Translations under genes and position numbers: made by a program | The notes under the pieces: model-generated | What the model was told of the DNA's origin: nothing | Seen by the model: the letters and a program-made list of their open reading frames with translations, nothing else | Databases searched by the model: none | Shown here: one piece after another, positions 24,900-38,450 of the stretch | How the letters are laid out: the number at the start of each line of letters is the position of its first letter | Numbering within the stretch: the stretch's first letter is position 1 | Source of the DNA: Sipunculus nudus | Taxonomy: Eukaryota; Annelida; Sipuncula; Golfingiida; Sipunculidae | Reading direction: 5' to 3' | DNA length: 64,000 nucleotides | Assembly: GCA_026874595.1 (NCBI GenBank) | Contig: CM049318.1 | Coordinates: 45,242,456-45,306,455, forward strand

Positions 24900-27800
24900 C
24901 ACAAAACACGATCTTGTATTACGCGAAAACCGAGCTGATTTCGGCGAAAACACCGTTTGTAACAGGGTCTAAATGGCCTAATGAAGCTTCTAAAACGCTT
25001 CTTTCGCAATTTAAATCGGCCATTTTTGCACAAAACACGATCTTGTATTACGCGAAAACCGAGCTGATTTCGGCGAAAACGACGTTTGTAACAGGGTCTA
25101 AATGGCCTAATGAAGCTTCTAAAACGCTTCTTTCGCAATTTAAATCGGCCATTTTTGCAAAAAACACGATCTTGTATTACGCGAAAACCGAGCTGATTTC
25201 GGCGAAAACGACGTTTGTAACAGGGTCTAAATGGCCTAATGAAGCTTCTAAAACGCTTCTTTCGCAATTTAAATCGGCCATTTTTGCACAAAACACGATC
25301 TTGTATTACGCGAAAACCGAGCTGATTTCGGCGAAAACGACGTTTGTAACAGGGTCTAAATGGCCTAATGAAGCTTCTAAAACGCTTCTTTCGCAATTTA
25401 AATCGGCCATTGTTGCACAAAACACGATCTTGTATTACGCGAAAACCGAGCTGATTTCGGCGAAAACGACGTTTGTAACAGGGTCTAAATGGCCTAATGA
25501 AGCTTCTAAAACGCTTCTTTCGCAATTTAAATCGGCCATTTTTGCACAAAACACGATCTTGTATTACGCGAAAACCGAGCTGATTTCGGCGAAAACGACG
25601 TTTGTAACAGGGTCTAAATGGTCTAATGAAGCTTCTAAAACGCTTCTTTCGCAATTTAAATCGGTCATTTTTGCACAAAACACGATCTTGTATTACGCGA
25701 AAACCGAGCTGATTTCGGCGAAAACGACGTTTGTAACAGGGTCTAAATGGCCTAATGAAGCTTCTAAAACGCTTCTTTCGCAATTTAAATCGGCCATTTT
25801 TGCACAAAACACGATCTTGTATTACGCGAAAACCGAGCTGATTTCGGCGAAAACGACGTTTGTAACAGGGTCTAAATGGCCTAATGAAGCTTCTAAAACG
25901 CTTCTTTCGCAATTTAAATCGGCCATTTTTGCACAAAACACGATCTTGTATTACGCGAAAACCGAGCTGATTTCGGCGAAAACGACGTTTGTAACAGGGT
26001 CTAAATGGCCTAATGAAGCTTCTAAAACGCTTCTTTCGCAATTTAAATCGGCCATTTTTGCACAAAACACGATCTTGTATTACGCGAAAACCGAGCTGAT
26101 TTCGGCGAAAACGACGTTTGTAACAGGGTCTAAATGGCCTAATGAAGTTTCTAAAACGCTTCTTTCGCAATTTAAATCGGCCATTTTTGCACAAAACACG
26201 ATCTTGTATTACGCGAAAACCGAGCTGATTTCGGCGAAAACGACGTTTGTAACAGGGTCTAAATCGGGTAATGAAGATCCTAAAAGGCTTCTATTACATC
26301 AGACAACAGCCGTTTTTGCACAAAACACGATCTTGTATTACGCGAAAACCGAGCTGATTTCGGCGAAAACGACGTTTGTACCAGGGTCTAAATGGCCTAA
26401 TGAAGCTTCTAAAACGCTTCTTTCGCAATTTAAATCGGCCATTTTTGCACAAAACACGATCTTGTATTATGCGAAAACCGAGCTGATTTCGGCGAAAACG
26501 ACGTTTGTAAAAGGGTCTAAATGGCCTAATGAAGCTTCTAAAACGCTTCTTTCGCAATTTAAATCGGCCATTTTTTGCACAAAACACGATCTTGTATTAC
26601 GCGAAAACCGAGCTGATTTCGGCGAAAACGACGTTTGTAACAGGGTCTAAATGGCCTTATGAAGCTTCTAAAACGCTTCTTTCGCAATTTAAATCGGCCA
26701 TTTTTGCACAAAACACGATCTTGTATTACGCGAAAACCGAGCTGATTTCGGCGAAAACGACGTTTGTAACAGGGTCTAAATGGCCTAATGAAGCTTCTAA
26801 AACGCTTCTTTCGCAATTTAAATCGGCCATTTTTGCACAAAACACGATCTTGTATTACGCGAAAACCGAGCTGATTTCGGCGAAAACGACGTTTGTAACA
26901 GGGTCTAAATGGCCTAATGAAGCTTCTAAAACGCTTCTTTCGCAATTTAAATCGGCCATTTTTGCACAAAACACGATCTTGTATTACGCGAAAACCGAGC
27001 TGATTTCGGCGAAAACGACGTTTGTAACAGGGTCTAAATGGCCTAATGAAGCTTCTAAAACGCTTCTTTCGCAATTTAAATCGGCCATTTTTGCACAAAA
27101 CACGATCTTGTATTACGCGAAAACCGAGCTGATTTCGGCGAAAACGACGTTTGTAACAGGGTCTAAATGGCCTAATGAAGCTTCTAAAACGCTTCTTTCG
27201 CAATTTAAATCGGCCATTTTTGCAAAAAACACGATCTTGTATTACGCGAAAACCGAGCTGATTTCGGCGAAAACGACGTTTGTAACAGGGTCTAAATGGC
27301 ATAATGAAGCTTCTAAAATGATTCTTTCGCAATTTAAATCGGCCATTTTTGCACAAAACACGATCTTGTATTACGCGAAAACCGAGCTGATTTCGGCGAA
27401 AACGACGTTTGTAACAGGGTCTAAATGGCCTAATGAAGCTTCTAAAACGCTTCTTTCGCAATTTAAATCGGCCATTTTTGCACAAAACACGATCTTGTAT
27501 TACGCGAAAACCGAGCTGATTTCGGCGAAAACGACGTTTGTAACAGGGTCTAAATGGCCTAATGAAGCTTCTAAAACGCTTCTTTCGCAATTTAAATCGG
27601 CCATTTTTGCACAAAACACGAACTTGTATTACGCGAAAACCGAGCTGATTTCGGCGAAAACGACGTTTGTAACAGGGTCTAAATGGCCTAATGAAGCTTC
27701 TAAAACGCTTCTTTCGCAATTTAAATCGGCCATTTTTTGCACAAAACACGATCTTGTATTACGCGAAAACCGAGCTGATTTCGGCGAAAACGACGTTTGT

Positions 27801-28900
27801 AACAGGGTCTTAATGGCCTAATGAAGCTTCTAAAACGCTTCTTTCGCAATTTAAATCGGCCATTTTTGCACAAAACACGATCTTGTATTACGCGAAAACC
27901 GAGCTGATTTCGGCGAAAACACCGTTTGTAACAGGGTCTAAATGGCCTAATGAAGCTTCTAAAACGCTTCTTTCGCAATTTAAATCGGCCATTTTTGCAC
28001 AAAACACGATCTTGTATTACGCGAAAACCGAGCTGATTTCGGCGAAAACGACGTTTGTAACAGGGTCTAAATGGCCTAATGAAGCTTCTAAAACGCTTCT
28101 TTCGCAATTTAAATCGGCCATTTTTGCAAAAAACACGATCTTGTATTACGCGAAAACCGAGCTGATTTCGGCGAAAACGACGTTTGTAACAGGGTCTAAA
28201 TGGCCTAATGAAGCTTCTAAAACGCTTCTTTCGCAATTTAAATCGGCCATTTTTGCACAAAACACGATCTTGTATTACGCGAAAACCGAGCTGATTTCGG
28301 CGAAAACGACGTTTGTAACAGGGTCTAAATGGCCTAATGAAGCTTCTAAAACGCTTCTTTCGCAATTTAAATCGGCCATTGTTGCACAAAACACGATCTT
28401 GTATTACGCGAAAACCGAGCTGATTTCGGCGAAAACGACGTTTGTAACAGGGTCTAAATGGCCTAATGAAGCTTCTAAAACGCTTCTTTCGCAATTTAAA
28501 TCGGCCATTTTTGCACAAAACACGATCTTGTATTACGCGAAAACCGAGCTGATTTCGGCGAAAACGACGTTTGTAACAGGGTCTAAATGGCCTAATGAAG
28601 CTTCTAAAACGCTTCTTTCGCAATTAAAATCGGCCATTTTTGCACAAAACACGATCTTGTATTACGCGAAAACCGAGCTGATTTCGGCGAAAACGACGTT
28701 TGTACCAGGGTCTAAATGGCCTAATGAAGCTTCTAAAACGCTTCTTTCGCAATTTAAATCGGCCATTTTTGCACAAAACACGATCTTGTATTACGCGAAA
28801 ACCGAGCTGATTTCGGCGAAAAACGACGTTTGTAACAGGGTCTAAATGGCCTAATGAAGCTTCTAAAACGCTTCTTTCGCAATTTAAATCGGCCATTTTT
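24900..28900 (+). repeat. Higher-order repeat block A, copy 1 (partner about 30190-34190)
   Basis: An ordered set of diagnostic monomer variants recurs at an offset of about 5290 bp (41 monomers). Examples: AACACCGTTT at 24951 and 30243, ATTGTTGCAC near 25410 and 30702, GTCTAATG with CGGTCATT near 25620-25670 and 30912-30960, GAAGTTTC near 26145 and 31437, the GGGTAATGAAGATCC patch near 26265 and 31555, and CATAATGAAG with AATGATTC near 27300 and 32590. Inside the block, the CACCG / AAAAAAC / GTTGCAC trio itself repeats 23 monomers apart (24951 to 27920). Confidence 0.85.
26240..26330 (+). repeat. Recurring hybrid monomer with a replaced ~45-bp patch (example copy)
   Basis: In this monomer type the usual segment from AAATGG to CGGCCATT is replaced by a clearly different patch, beginning AAATCGGGTAATGAAGATCC and ending ACATCAGACAACAGCCG. 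Both flanks are ordinary satellite. The patch recurs at about 8611, 10691, 11866, 19051, 20220, 22910, 26263, 31554, 35426 and 36328. Half-converted forms with a normal left edge occur near 18540 and 29884. It is useful as a marker for tracing array duplications. Confidence 0.85.
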
Positions 28901-30189
28901 GCACAAAACACGATCTTGTATTACGCGAAAACCGAGCTGATTTCGGCGAAAACGACGTTTGTAACAGGGTCTAAATGGCCTAATGAAGCTTCTAAAACGC
29001 TTCTTTCGCAATTTAAATCGGCCATTTTTGCACAAAACACGATCTTGTATTACGCGAAAACCGAGCTGATTTCGGCGAAAACGACGTTTGTAACAGGGTC
29101 TAAATGGCCTAATGAAGCTTCTAAAACGCTTCTTTCGCAATTTAAATCGGCCATTTTTGCACAAAACACGATCTTGTATTACGCGAAAACCGAGCTGATT
29201 TCGGCGAAAACGACGTTTGTAACAGGGTCTAAATGGCCTAATGAAGCTTCTAAAACGCTTCTTTCGCAATTTAAATCGGCCATTTTTGCACAAAACACGA
29301 TCTTGTATTACGCGAAAACCGAGCTGATTTCGGCGAAAACACCGTTTGTAACAGGGTCTAAATGGCCTAATGAAGCTTCTAAATCGCTTCTTTCGCAATT
29401 TAAATCGGCCATTTTTGCACAAAACACGATCTTGTATTACGCGAAAACCGAGCTGATTTCGGCGAAAACGACGTTTGTAACAGGGTCTAAATGGCCTAAT
29501 GAAGCTTCTAAATCGCTTCTTTCGCAATTTAAATCGGCCATTTTTGCAAAAAACACGATCTTGTATTACGCGAAAACCGAGCTGATTTCGGCGAAAACGA
29601 CGTTTGTAACAGGGTCTAAATGGCCTAATGAAGCATCTAAAACGCTTCTTTCGCAATTTAAATCGGCCATTTTTGCACAAAACACGATCTTGTATTACGC
29701 GAAAACCGAGCTGATTTCGGCGAAAACGACGTTTGTAACAGGGTCTAAATGGCCTATGGAAGCTTCTAAAACGCTTCTTTAGCAATTTAAATCGGCCATT
29801 TTTGCACAAAACACGATCTTGTATTACGCGAAAACCGAGCTGATTTCGGCGAAAACACCGTTTGTAACAGGGTCTAAATGGCCTAATGAAGATCCTAAAA
29901 GGCTTCTATTACATCAGACAACAGCCGTTTTTGCCCAAAACACGATCTTGTATTACGCGAAAACCGAGCTGATTTCGGCGAAAACGACGTTTGTAACAGG
30001 GTCTAAATGGCCTAATGAAGCTTCTAAATCGCTTCTTTCGCAATTTAAATCGGCCATTTTTGCACAAAACACGATCTTGTATTACGCGAAAACCGAGCTG
30101 ATTTCGGCGAAAACGACGTTTGTAACAGGGTCTAAATGGCCAAATGAAGCTTCTAAAACGCTTCTTTCGCAATTTAAATCGGCCATTTT

Positions 30190-33100
30190 TGCACAAAACA
30201 CGATCTTGTATTACGCGAAAACCGAGCTGATTTCGGCGAAAACACCGTTTGTAACAGGGTCTAAATGGCCTAATGAAGCTTCTAAAACGCTTCTTTCGCA
30301 ATTTAAATCGGCCATTTTTGCACAAAACACGATCTTGTATTACGCGAAAACCGAGCTGATTTCGGCGAAAACGACGTTTGTAACAGGGTCTAAATGGCCT
30401 AATGAAGCTTCTAAAACGCTTCTTTCGCAATTTAAATCGGCCATTTTTGCAAAAAACACGATCTTGTATTACGCGAAAACCGAGCTGATTTCGGCGAAAA
30501 CGACGTTTGTAACAGGGTCTAAATGGCCTAATGAAGCTTCTAAAACGCTTCTTTCGCAATTTAAATCGGCCATTTTTGCACAAAACACGATCTTGTATTA
30601 CGCGAAAACCGAGCTGATTTCGGCGAAAACGACGTTTGTAACAGGGTCTAAATGGCCTAATGAAGCTTCTAAAACGCTTCTTTCGCAATTTAAATCGGCC
30701 ATTGTTGCACAAAACACGATCTTGTATTACGCGAAAACCGAGCTGATTTCGGCGAAAACGACGTTTGTAACAGGGTCTAAATGGCCTAATGAAGCTTCTA
30801 AAACGCTTCTTTCGCAATTTAAATCGGCCATTTTTGCACAAAACACGATCTTGTATTACGCGAAAACCGAGCTGATTTCGGCGAAAACGACGTTTGTAAC
30901 AGGGTCTAAATGGTCTAATGAAGCTTCTAAAACGCTTCTTTCGCAATTTAAATCGGTCATTTTTGCACAAAACACGATCTTGTATTACGCGAAAACCGAG
31001 CTGATTTCGGCGAAAACGACGTTTGTAACAGGGTCTAAATGGCCTAATGAAGCTTCTAAAACGCTTCTTTCGCAATTTAAAATCGGCCATTTTTGCACAA
31101 AAACGATCTTGTATTACGCGAAAACCGAGCTGATTTCGGCGAAAACGACGTTTGTAACAGGGTCTAAATGGCCTAATGAAGCTTCTAAAACGCTTCTTTC
31201 GCAATTTAAATCGGCCATTTTTGCACAAAACACGATCTTGTATTACGCGAAAACCGAGCTGATTTCGGCGAAAACGACGTTTGTAACAGGGTCTAAATGG
31301 CCTAATGAAGCTTCTAAAACGCTTCTTTCGCAATTTAAATCGGCCATTTTTGCACAAAACACGATCTTGTATTACGCGAAAACCGAGCTGATTTCGGCGA
31401 AAACGACGTTTGTAACAGGGTCTAAATGGCCTAATGAAGTTTCTAAAACGCTTCTTTCGCAATTTAAATCGGCCATTTTTGCACAAAACACGATCTTGTA
31501 TTACGCGAAAACCGAGCTGATTTCGGCGAAAACGACGTTTGTAACAGGGTCTAAATCGGGTAATGAAGATCCTAAAAGGCTTCTATTACATCAGACAACA
31601 GCCGTTTTTGCACAAAACACGATCTTGTATTACGCGAAAACCGAGCTGATTTCGGCGAAAACGACGTTTGTACCAGGGTCTAAATGGCCTAATGAAGCTT
31701 CTAAAACGCTTCTTTCGCAATTTAAATCGGCCATTTTTGCACAAAACACGATCTTGTATTATGCGAAAACCGAGCTGATTTCGGCGAAAACGACGTTTGT
31801 AAAAGGGTCTAAATGGCCTAATGAAGCTTCTAAAACGCTTCTTTCGCAATTTAAATCGGCCATTTTTGCACAAAACACGATCTTGTATTACGCGAAAACC
31901 GAGCTGATTTCGGCGAAAACGACGTTTGTAACAGGGTCTAAATGGCCTTATGAAGCTTCTAAAACGCTTCTTTCGCAATTTAAATCGGCCATTTTTGCAC
32001 AAAACACGATCTTGTATTACGCGAAAACCGAGCTGATTTCGGCGAAAACGACGTTTGTAACAGGGTCTAAATGGCCTAATGAAGCTTCTAAAACGCTTCT
32101 TTCGCAATTTAAATCGGCCATTTTTGCACAAAACACGATCTTGTATTACGCGAAAACCGAGCTGATTTCGGCGAAAACGACGTTTGTAACAGGGTCTAAA
32201 TGGCCTAATGAAGCTTCTAAAACGCTTCTTTCGCAATTTAAATCGGCCATTTTTGCACAAAACACGATCTTGTATTACGCGAAAACCGAGCTGATTTCGG
32301 CGAAAACGACGTTTGTAACAGGGTCTAAATGGCCTAATGAAGCTTCTAAAACGCTTCTTTCGCAATTTAAATCGGCCATTTTTGCACAAAACACGATCTT
32401 GTATTACGCGAAAACCGAGCTGATTTCGGCGAAAACGACGTTTGTAACAGGGTCTAAATGGCCTAATGAAGCTTCTAAAACGCTTCTTTCGCAATTTAAA
32501 TCGGCCATTTTTGCAAAAAACACGATCTTGTATTACGCGAAAACCGAGCTGATTTCGGCGAAAACGACGTTTGTAACAGGGTCTAAATGGCATAATGAAG
32601 CTTCTAAAATGATTCTTTCGCAATTTAAATCGGCCATTTTTGCACAAAACACGATCTTGTATTACGCGAAAACCGAGCTGATTTCGGCGAAAACGACGTT
32701 TGTAACAGGGTCTAAATGGCCTAATGAAGCTTCTAAAACGCTTCTTTCGCAATTTAAATCGGCCATTTTTGCACAAAACACGATCTTGTATTACGCGAAA
32801 ACCGAGCTGATTTCGGCGAAAACGACGTTTGTAACAGGGTCTAAATGGCCTAATGAAGCTTCTAAAACGCTTCTTTCGCAATTTAAATCGGCCATTTTTG
32901 CACAAAACACGAACTTGTATTACGCGAAAACCGAGCTGATTTCGGCGAAAACGACGTTTGTAACAGGGTCTAAATGGCCTAATGAAGCTTCTAAAACGCT
33001 TCTTTCGCAATTTAAATCGGCCATTTTTGCACAAAACACGATCTTGTATTACGCGAAAACCGAGCTGATTTCGGCGAAAACGACGTTTGTAACAGGGTCT

Positions 33101-34190
33101 TAATGGCCTAATGAAGCTTCTAAAACGCTTCTTTCGCAATTTAAATCGGCCATTTTTGCACAAAACACGATCTTGTATTACGCGAAAACCGAGCTGATTT
33201 CGGCGAAAACACCGTTTGTAACAGGGTCTAAATGGCCTAATGAAGCTTCTAAAACGCTTCTTTCGCAATTTAAATCGGCCATTTTTGCACAAAACACGAT
33301 CTTGTATTACGCGAAAACCGAGCTGATTTCGGCGAAAACGACGTTTGTAACAGGGTCTAAATGGCCTAATGAAGCTTCTAAAACGCTTCTTTCGCAATTT
33401 AAATCGGCCATTTTTGCAAAAAACACGATCTTGTATTACGCGAAAACCGAGCTGATTTCGGCGAAAACGACGTTTGTAACAGGGTCTAAATGGCCTAATG
33501 AAGCTTCTAAAACGCTTCTTTCGCAATTTAAATCGGCCATTTTTGCACAAAACACGATCTTGTATTACGCGAAAACCGAGCTGATTTCGGCGAAAACGAC
33601 GTTTGTAACAGGGTCTAAATGGCCTAATGAAGCTTCTAAAACGCTTCTTTCGCAATTTAAATCGGCCATTGTTGCACAAAACACGATCTTGTATTACGCG
33701 AAAACCGAGCTGATTTCGGCGAAAACGACGTTTGTAACAGGGTCTAAATGGCCTAATGAAGCTTCTAAAACGCTTCTTTCGCAATTTAAATCGGCCATTT
33801 TTGCACAAAACACGATCTTGTATTACGCGAAAACCGAGCTGATTTCGGCGAAAACGACGTTTGTAACAGGGTCTAAATGGCCTAATGAAGCTTCTAAAAC
33901 GCTTCTTTCGCAATTAAAATCGGCCATTTTTGCACAAAACACGATCTTGTATTACGCGAAAACCGAGCTGATTTCGGCGAAAACGACGTTTGTACCAGGG
34001 TCTAAATGGCCTAATGAAGCTTCTAAAACGCTTCTTTCGCAATTTAAATCGGCCATTTTTGCACAAAACACGATCTTGTATTACGCGAAAACCGAGCTGA
34101 TTTCGGCGAAAACGACGTTTGTAACAGGGTCTAAATGGCCTAATGAAGCTTCTAAAACGCTTCTTTCGCAATTTAAATCGGCCATTTTTG
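30190..34190 (+). repeat. Higher-order repeat block A, copy 2
   Basis: Second copy of the roughly 4-kb variant series described for 24900-28900. The internal 23-monomer spacing is exact here: CACCG at 30243 and 33210 are 2967 bp apart, which is 23 times 129. Copy-specific differences include an extra A near 31080 and a two-base loss near 31100. Confidence 0.85.
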
Positions 34191-36389
34191 CACAAAACAC
34201 GATCTTGTATTACGCGAAAACCGAGCTGATTTCGGCGAAAACGACGTTTGTAACAGGGTCTAAATGGCCTAATGAAGCTTCTAAAACGCTTCTTTCGCAA
34301 TTTAAATCGGCCATTTTTGCACAAAACACGATCTTGTATTACGCGAAAACCGAGCTGATTTCGGCGAAAACGACGTTTGTAACAGGGTCTAAATGGCCTA
34401 ATGAAGCTTCTAAAACGCTTCTTTCGCAATTTAAATCGGCCATTTTTGCACAAAACACGATCTTGTATTACGCGAAAACCGAGCTGATTTCGGCGAAAAC
34501 GACGTTTGTAACAGGGTCTAAATGGCCTAATGAGCTTCTAAAACGCTTCTTTCGCAATTTAAATCGGCCATTTTTGCACAAAACACGATCTTGTATTACG
34601 CGAAAACCGAGCTGATTTCGGCGAAAACGACGTTTGTAACAGGGTCTAAATCGCCTAATGAAGCTTCTAAAACGCTTCTTTCGCAATTTAAATCGGCCAT
34701 TTTTGCACAAAACACGAACTTGTATTACGCGAAAACCGAGCTGATTTCGGCGAAAACGACGTTTGTAACAGGGTCTAAATGGCCTAATGAAGCTTCTAAA
34801 ACGCTTCTTTCGCAATTTAAATCGGCCATTTTTGCACAAAACACGATCTTGTATTACCCGAAAACCGAGCTGATTTCGGCGAAAACGACGTTTGTAACAG
34901 GGTCTAAATGGCCTAATGAAGCTTCTAAAACGCTTCTTTCGCAATTTAAATCGGCCATTTTTGCACAAAACACGATCTTGTATTACGCGAAAACCGAGCT
35001 GATTTCGGCGAAAACGACGTTTGTAACAGGGTCTAAATGGCCTAATGAAGCTTCTCAATCGCTTCTTTCGCAATTTAAATCGGCCATTTTTGCACAAAAC
35101 ACGATCTTGTATTACGCGAAAACCGAGCTGATTTCGGCGAAAACGACGTTTGTAACAGGGTCTAAATGGCCTAATGAAGCTTCTAAAACGCTTCTTTCGC
35201 AATTTAAATCGGCCATTTTTGCACAAAACACGATCTTATATTACGCGAAAACTGAGCTGATTTCGGCGAAAACGACGTTTGTAACAGGGTCTAAATCGCC
35301 TAATGAAGCTTCTAAAACGCTTCTTTCGCAATTTAAATCGGCCATTTTTGCACAAAACACGATCTTGTATTACGCGAAAACCGAGCTGATTTCGGCGAAA
35401 ACGACGTTTGTAACAGGGTCTAAATCGGGTAATGAAGATCCTAAAAGGCTTCTATTACATCAGACAACAGCCGTTTTTGCCCAAAACACGATCTTGTATT
35501 ACGCGAAAACCGAGCTGATTTCGGCGAAAACGACGTTTGTACCAGGGTCTAAATGGCCTAATGAAGCTTCTAAAACGCTTCTTTCGCAATTTAAATCGGC
35601 CATTTTTGCACAAAACACGATCTTGTATTACGCGAAAACCGAGCTGATTTCGGCGAAAACGACGTTTGTAACAGGGTCTAAATGGCCTAATGAAGCTTCT
35701 AAAACGCTTCTTTCGCAATTTAAATCGGCCATTTTTGCACAAAACACGATCTTGTATTACGCGAAAACCGAGCTGATTTCGGCGAAAACGACGTTTGTAA
35801 CAGGGTCTAAATGGCCTAATGAAGCTTCTAAAACGCTTCTTTCGCAATTTAAATCGGCCATTTTTGCACAAAACACGATCTTGTATTACGCGAAAACCGA
35901 GCTGATTTCGGCGAAAACGACGTTTGTAACAGGGTCTAAATCGCCTAATGAAGCTTCTAAAACGCTTCTTTCGCAATTTAAATCGGCCATTTTTGCACAA
36001 AACACGATCTTGTATTACGCGAAAACCGAGCTGATTTCGGCGAAAACGACGTTTGTAACAGGGTCTAAATGGCCTAATGAAGCTTCTAAAACGCTTCTTT
36101 CGCAATTTAAATCGGCCATTTTTGCACAAAACACGATCTTGTATTACGCGAAAACCGAGCTGATTTCGGCGAAAACGACGTTTGTAACAGGGTCTAAATG
36201 GCCTAATGAAGCTTCTAAAACGCTTCTTTCGCAATTTAAATCGGCCATTTTTGCACAAAACACGATCTTGTATTACGCGAAAACCGAGCTGATTTCGGCG
36301 AAAACGACGTTTGTAACAGGGTCTAAATCGGGTAATGAAGATCCTAAAAGGCTTCTATTACATCAGACAACAGCCGTTTTTGCACAAAA

Positions 36390-38450
36390 CACGATCTTGT
36401 ATTACGCGAAAACCGAGCTGATTTCGGCGAAAACGACGTTTGTAAAAGGGTCTAAATGGCCTAATCAAGCTTCTAAAACGCTTCTTTCGCAATTTAAATC
36501 GGCCATTTTTGCACAAAACACGATCTTGTATTACGCGAAAACCGAGCTGATTTCGGCGAAAACGACGTTTGTAAAAGGGTCTAAATGGCCTAATGAAGCT
36601 TCTAAAACGCTTCTTTCGCAATTTAAATCGGCCATTTTTGCACAAAACACGATCTTGTATTACGCGAAAACCGAGCTGATTTCGGCGAAAACGACGTTTG
36701 TAACAGGGTCTAAATGGCCTAATGAAGCTTCTAAAACGCTTCTTTCGCAATTTAAATCGGCCATTTTTGCACAAAACACGATCTTGTATTACGCGAAAAC
36801 CGAGCTGATTTCGGCGAAAACGACGTTTGTAACAGGGTCTAAATGGCCTAATGAAGCTTCTAAAACGCTTCTTTCGCAATTTAAATCGGCCATTTTTGCA
36901 CAAAACACGATCTTGTATTACGCGAAAACCGAGCTGATTTCGGCGAAAACGACGTTTGTAACAGGGTCTTAATGGCCTAATGAAGCTTCTAAAACGCTTC
37001 TGTCGCAATTTAAATCGGCCATTTTTGCACAAAACACGATCTTGTATTACGCGAAAACCGAGCTGATTTCGGCGAAAACGACGTTTGTAACAGGGTCTAA
37101 ATGGCCTAATGAAGCTTCTAAAACGCTTCTTTCGCAATTTAAATCGGCCATTTTTGCACAAAACACGATCTTGTATTACGCGAAAACCGAGCTGATTTCG
37201 GCGAAAACGACGTTTGTAACAGGGTCTAAATGGCCTAATGAAGCTTCTAAAATGCTTCTTTCGCAATTTAAATCGGCCATTTTTGCACAGGTTCTAAATG
37301 GACTAATGCATCTTCTAATACGCTTCTTTCGCAATTTAAATCGGCCATTTTTGCACAAAACACGATCTTGTATTACGCAAAAACCGAGCTGATTTCGGCG
37401 AAAACGACGTTTGTAACAGGTTCTAAATCGGCTAATGAAGCTTCTAAAACGCTTTTTTCGCAATTTAAATCGGCCATTTTTGCACAAAACACGATCTTGT
37501 ATTACGCGAAAACCGAGCTGATTTCGGCGAAAACGACGTTTGTAACAGGTGGTAAATGGCCTGATGAAGCTTCTAAAACACTTCATTTGCAATTTAAATC
37601 GGCCATTTTTGCACAGGTTCTAAATGGACTAATGAATCTTCTAAAACGCTTCTTTCGCAATTTAAATCGGCCATTTTTGCACAAAACACGATCTTGTATT
37701 ACGCAAAAACCGAGCTGATTTCGGCGAAATCCTTTGTAACAGGTGATAAATGGCCCAAACAAGCTTCTAAAACGCTTCATTCTTAATTTAAATCGGCCAT
37801 TTTTGCAGAAATTACGATCTTTAATTACGCAAAAACCGAGCTGATTTCGGCAAAAACGACGTTTTTAACATGTTCTAAAAGGACTAATGAAGCTTCTAAA
37901 TCGCTTCTTTCGCAATTTAAATCGGCCATTTTTGCACAAAACACGATCTTGTATTATGCGAAAACCGAGCTGATTTCGGCGAAAACTACGTTTGTATCAG
38001 GTTCTAAATGTGCTAATGAAGCTTCTAAAATGCTTCTTTTGCAATTTAAATCGGCCATTTTTGCACAAAACACGATCTTGTATTACGCGAAAACCGAGCT
38101 GATTTCGGCGAAAACGACGTTTGTAACAGGAGATAAATGGCCCAAAGAAGCTTCTAAAACGCTTCATTCCCAATTTAAATCGCAAATTTTTCCACAAAGC
38201 ACGATCTTGTAATACGCGGAAACCGAGCTGATTTCGGCGAAAACGACGTTTGTAACAGGTGATAAATGGCCCACAGAAGCCTCTAAAATGCTTCTTTTGC
38301 AATTTAAATCGGCCATTTTTGCACAAAACACGATCTTGTATTACGCATAAAACCGAGCTGATTTCTGCGAAAACGACGTTTGTGACAGGTGCTAAATGGC
38401 CTGATGAAGCTTCTAAAACACTTCATTTGCAATTTAAATCGGCCATTTTT
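36390..38450 (+). repeat. Higher-order repeat block B, copy 1 (partner about 41640-43690)
   Basis: About 2 kb of diverged sub-family monomers recur at a constant 5247-bp offset. GGTTCTAAATGGAC starts at 37290 and 42537, and the ATTCTTAATTT variant falls at 37781 and 43028. The variant order is conserved, with a few substitutions such as AACATGTTC versus AACAAGTTC and CGCAAATTT versus CGCCAATTT. This copy is therefore a real, slightly diverged duplicate, unlike the indel-only copy at 12829-14700. Confidence 0.8.

Noticed and set aside
22928-26194. Very long minus-strand open frame (about 1088 codons) of Arg/Lys-rich 43-residue repeats
   Set aside because: It is the stop-free frame of the satellite read backwards. 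A similar frame exists on the other strand, variants are mostly residue-changing, and there is no start context or unique domain.
29819-33103. Very long plus-strand open frame (about 1094 codons) of 43-residue repeats
   Set aside because: Same satellite artefact. It ends wherever a monomer carries TCTTAATGG, and it is broken by tolerated frameshifts elsewhere.
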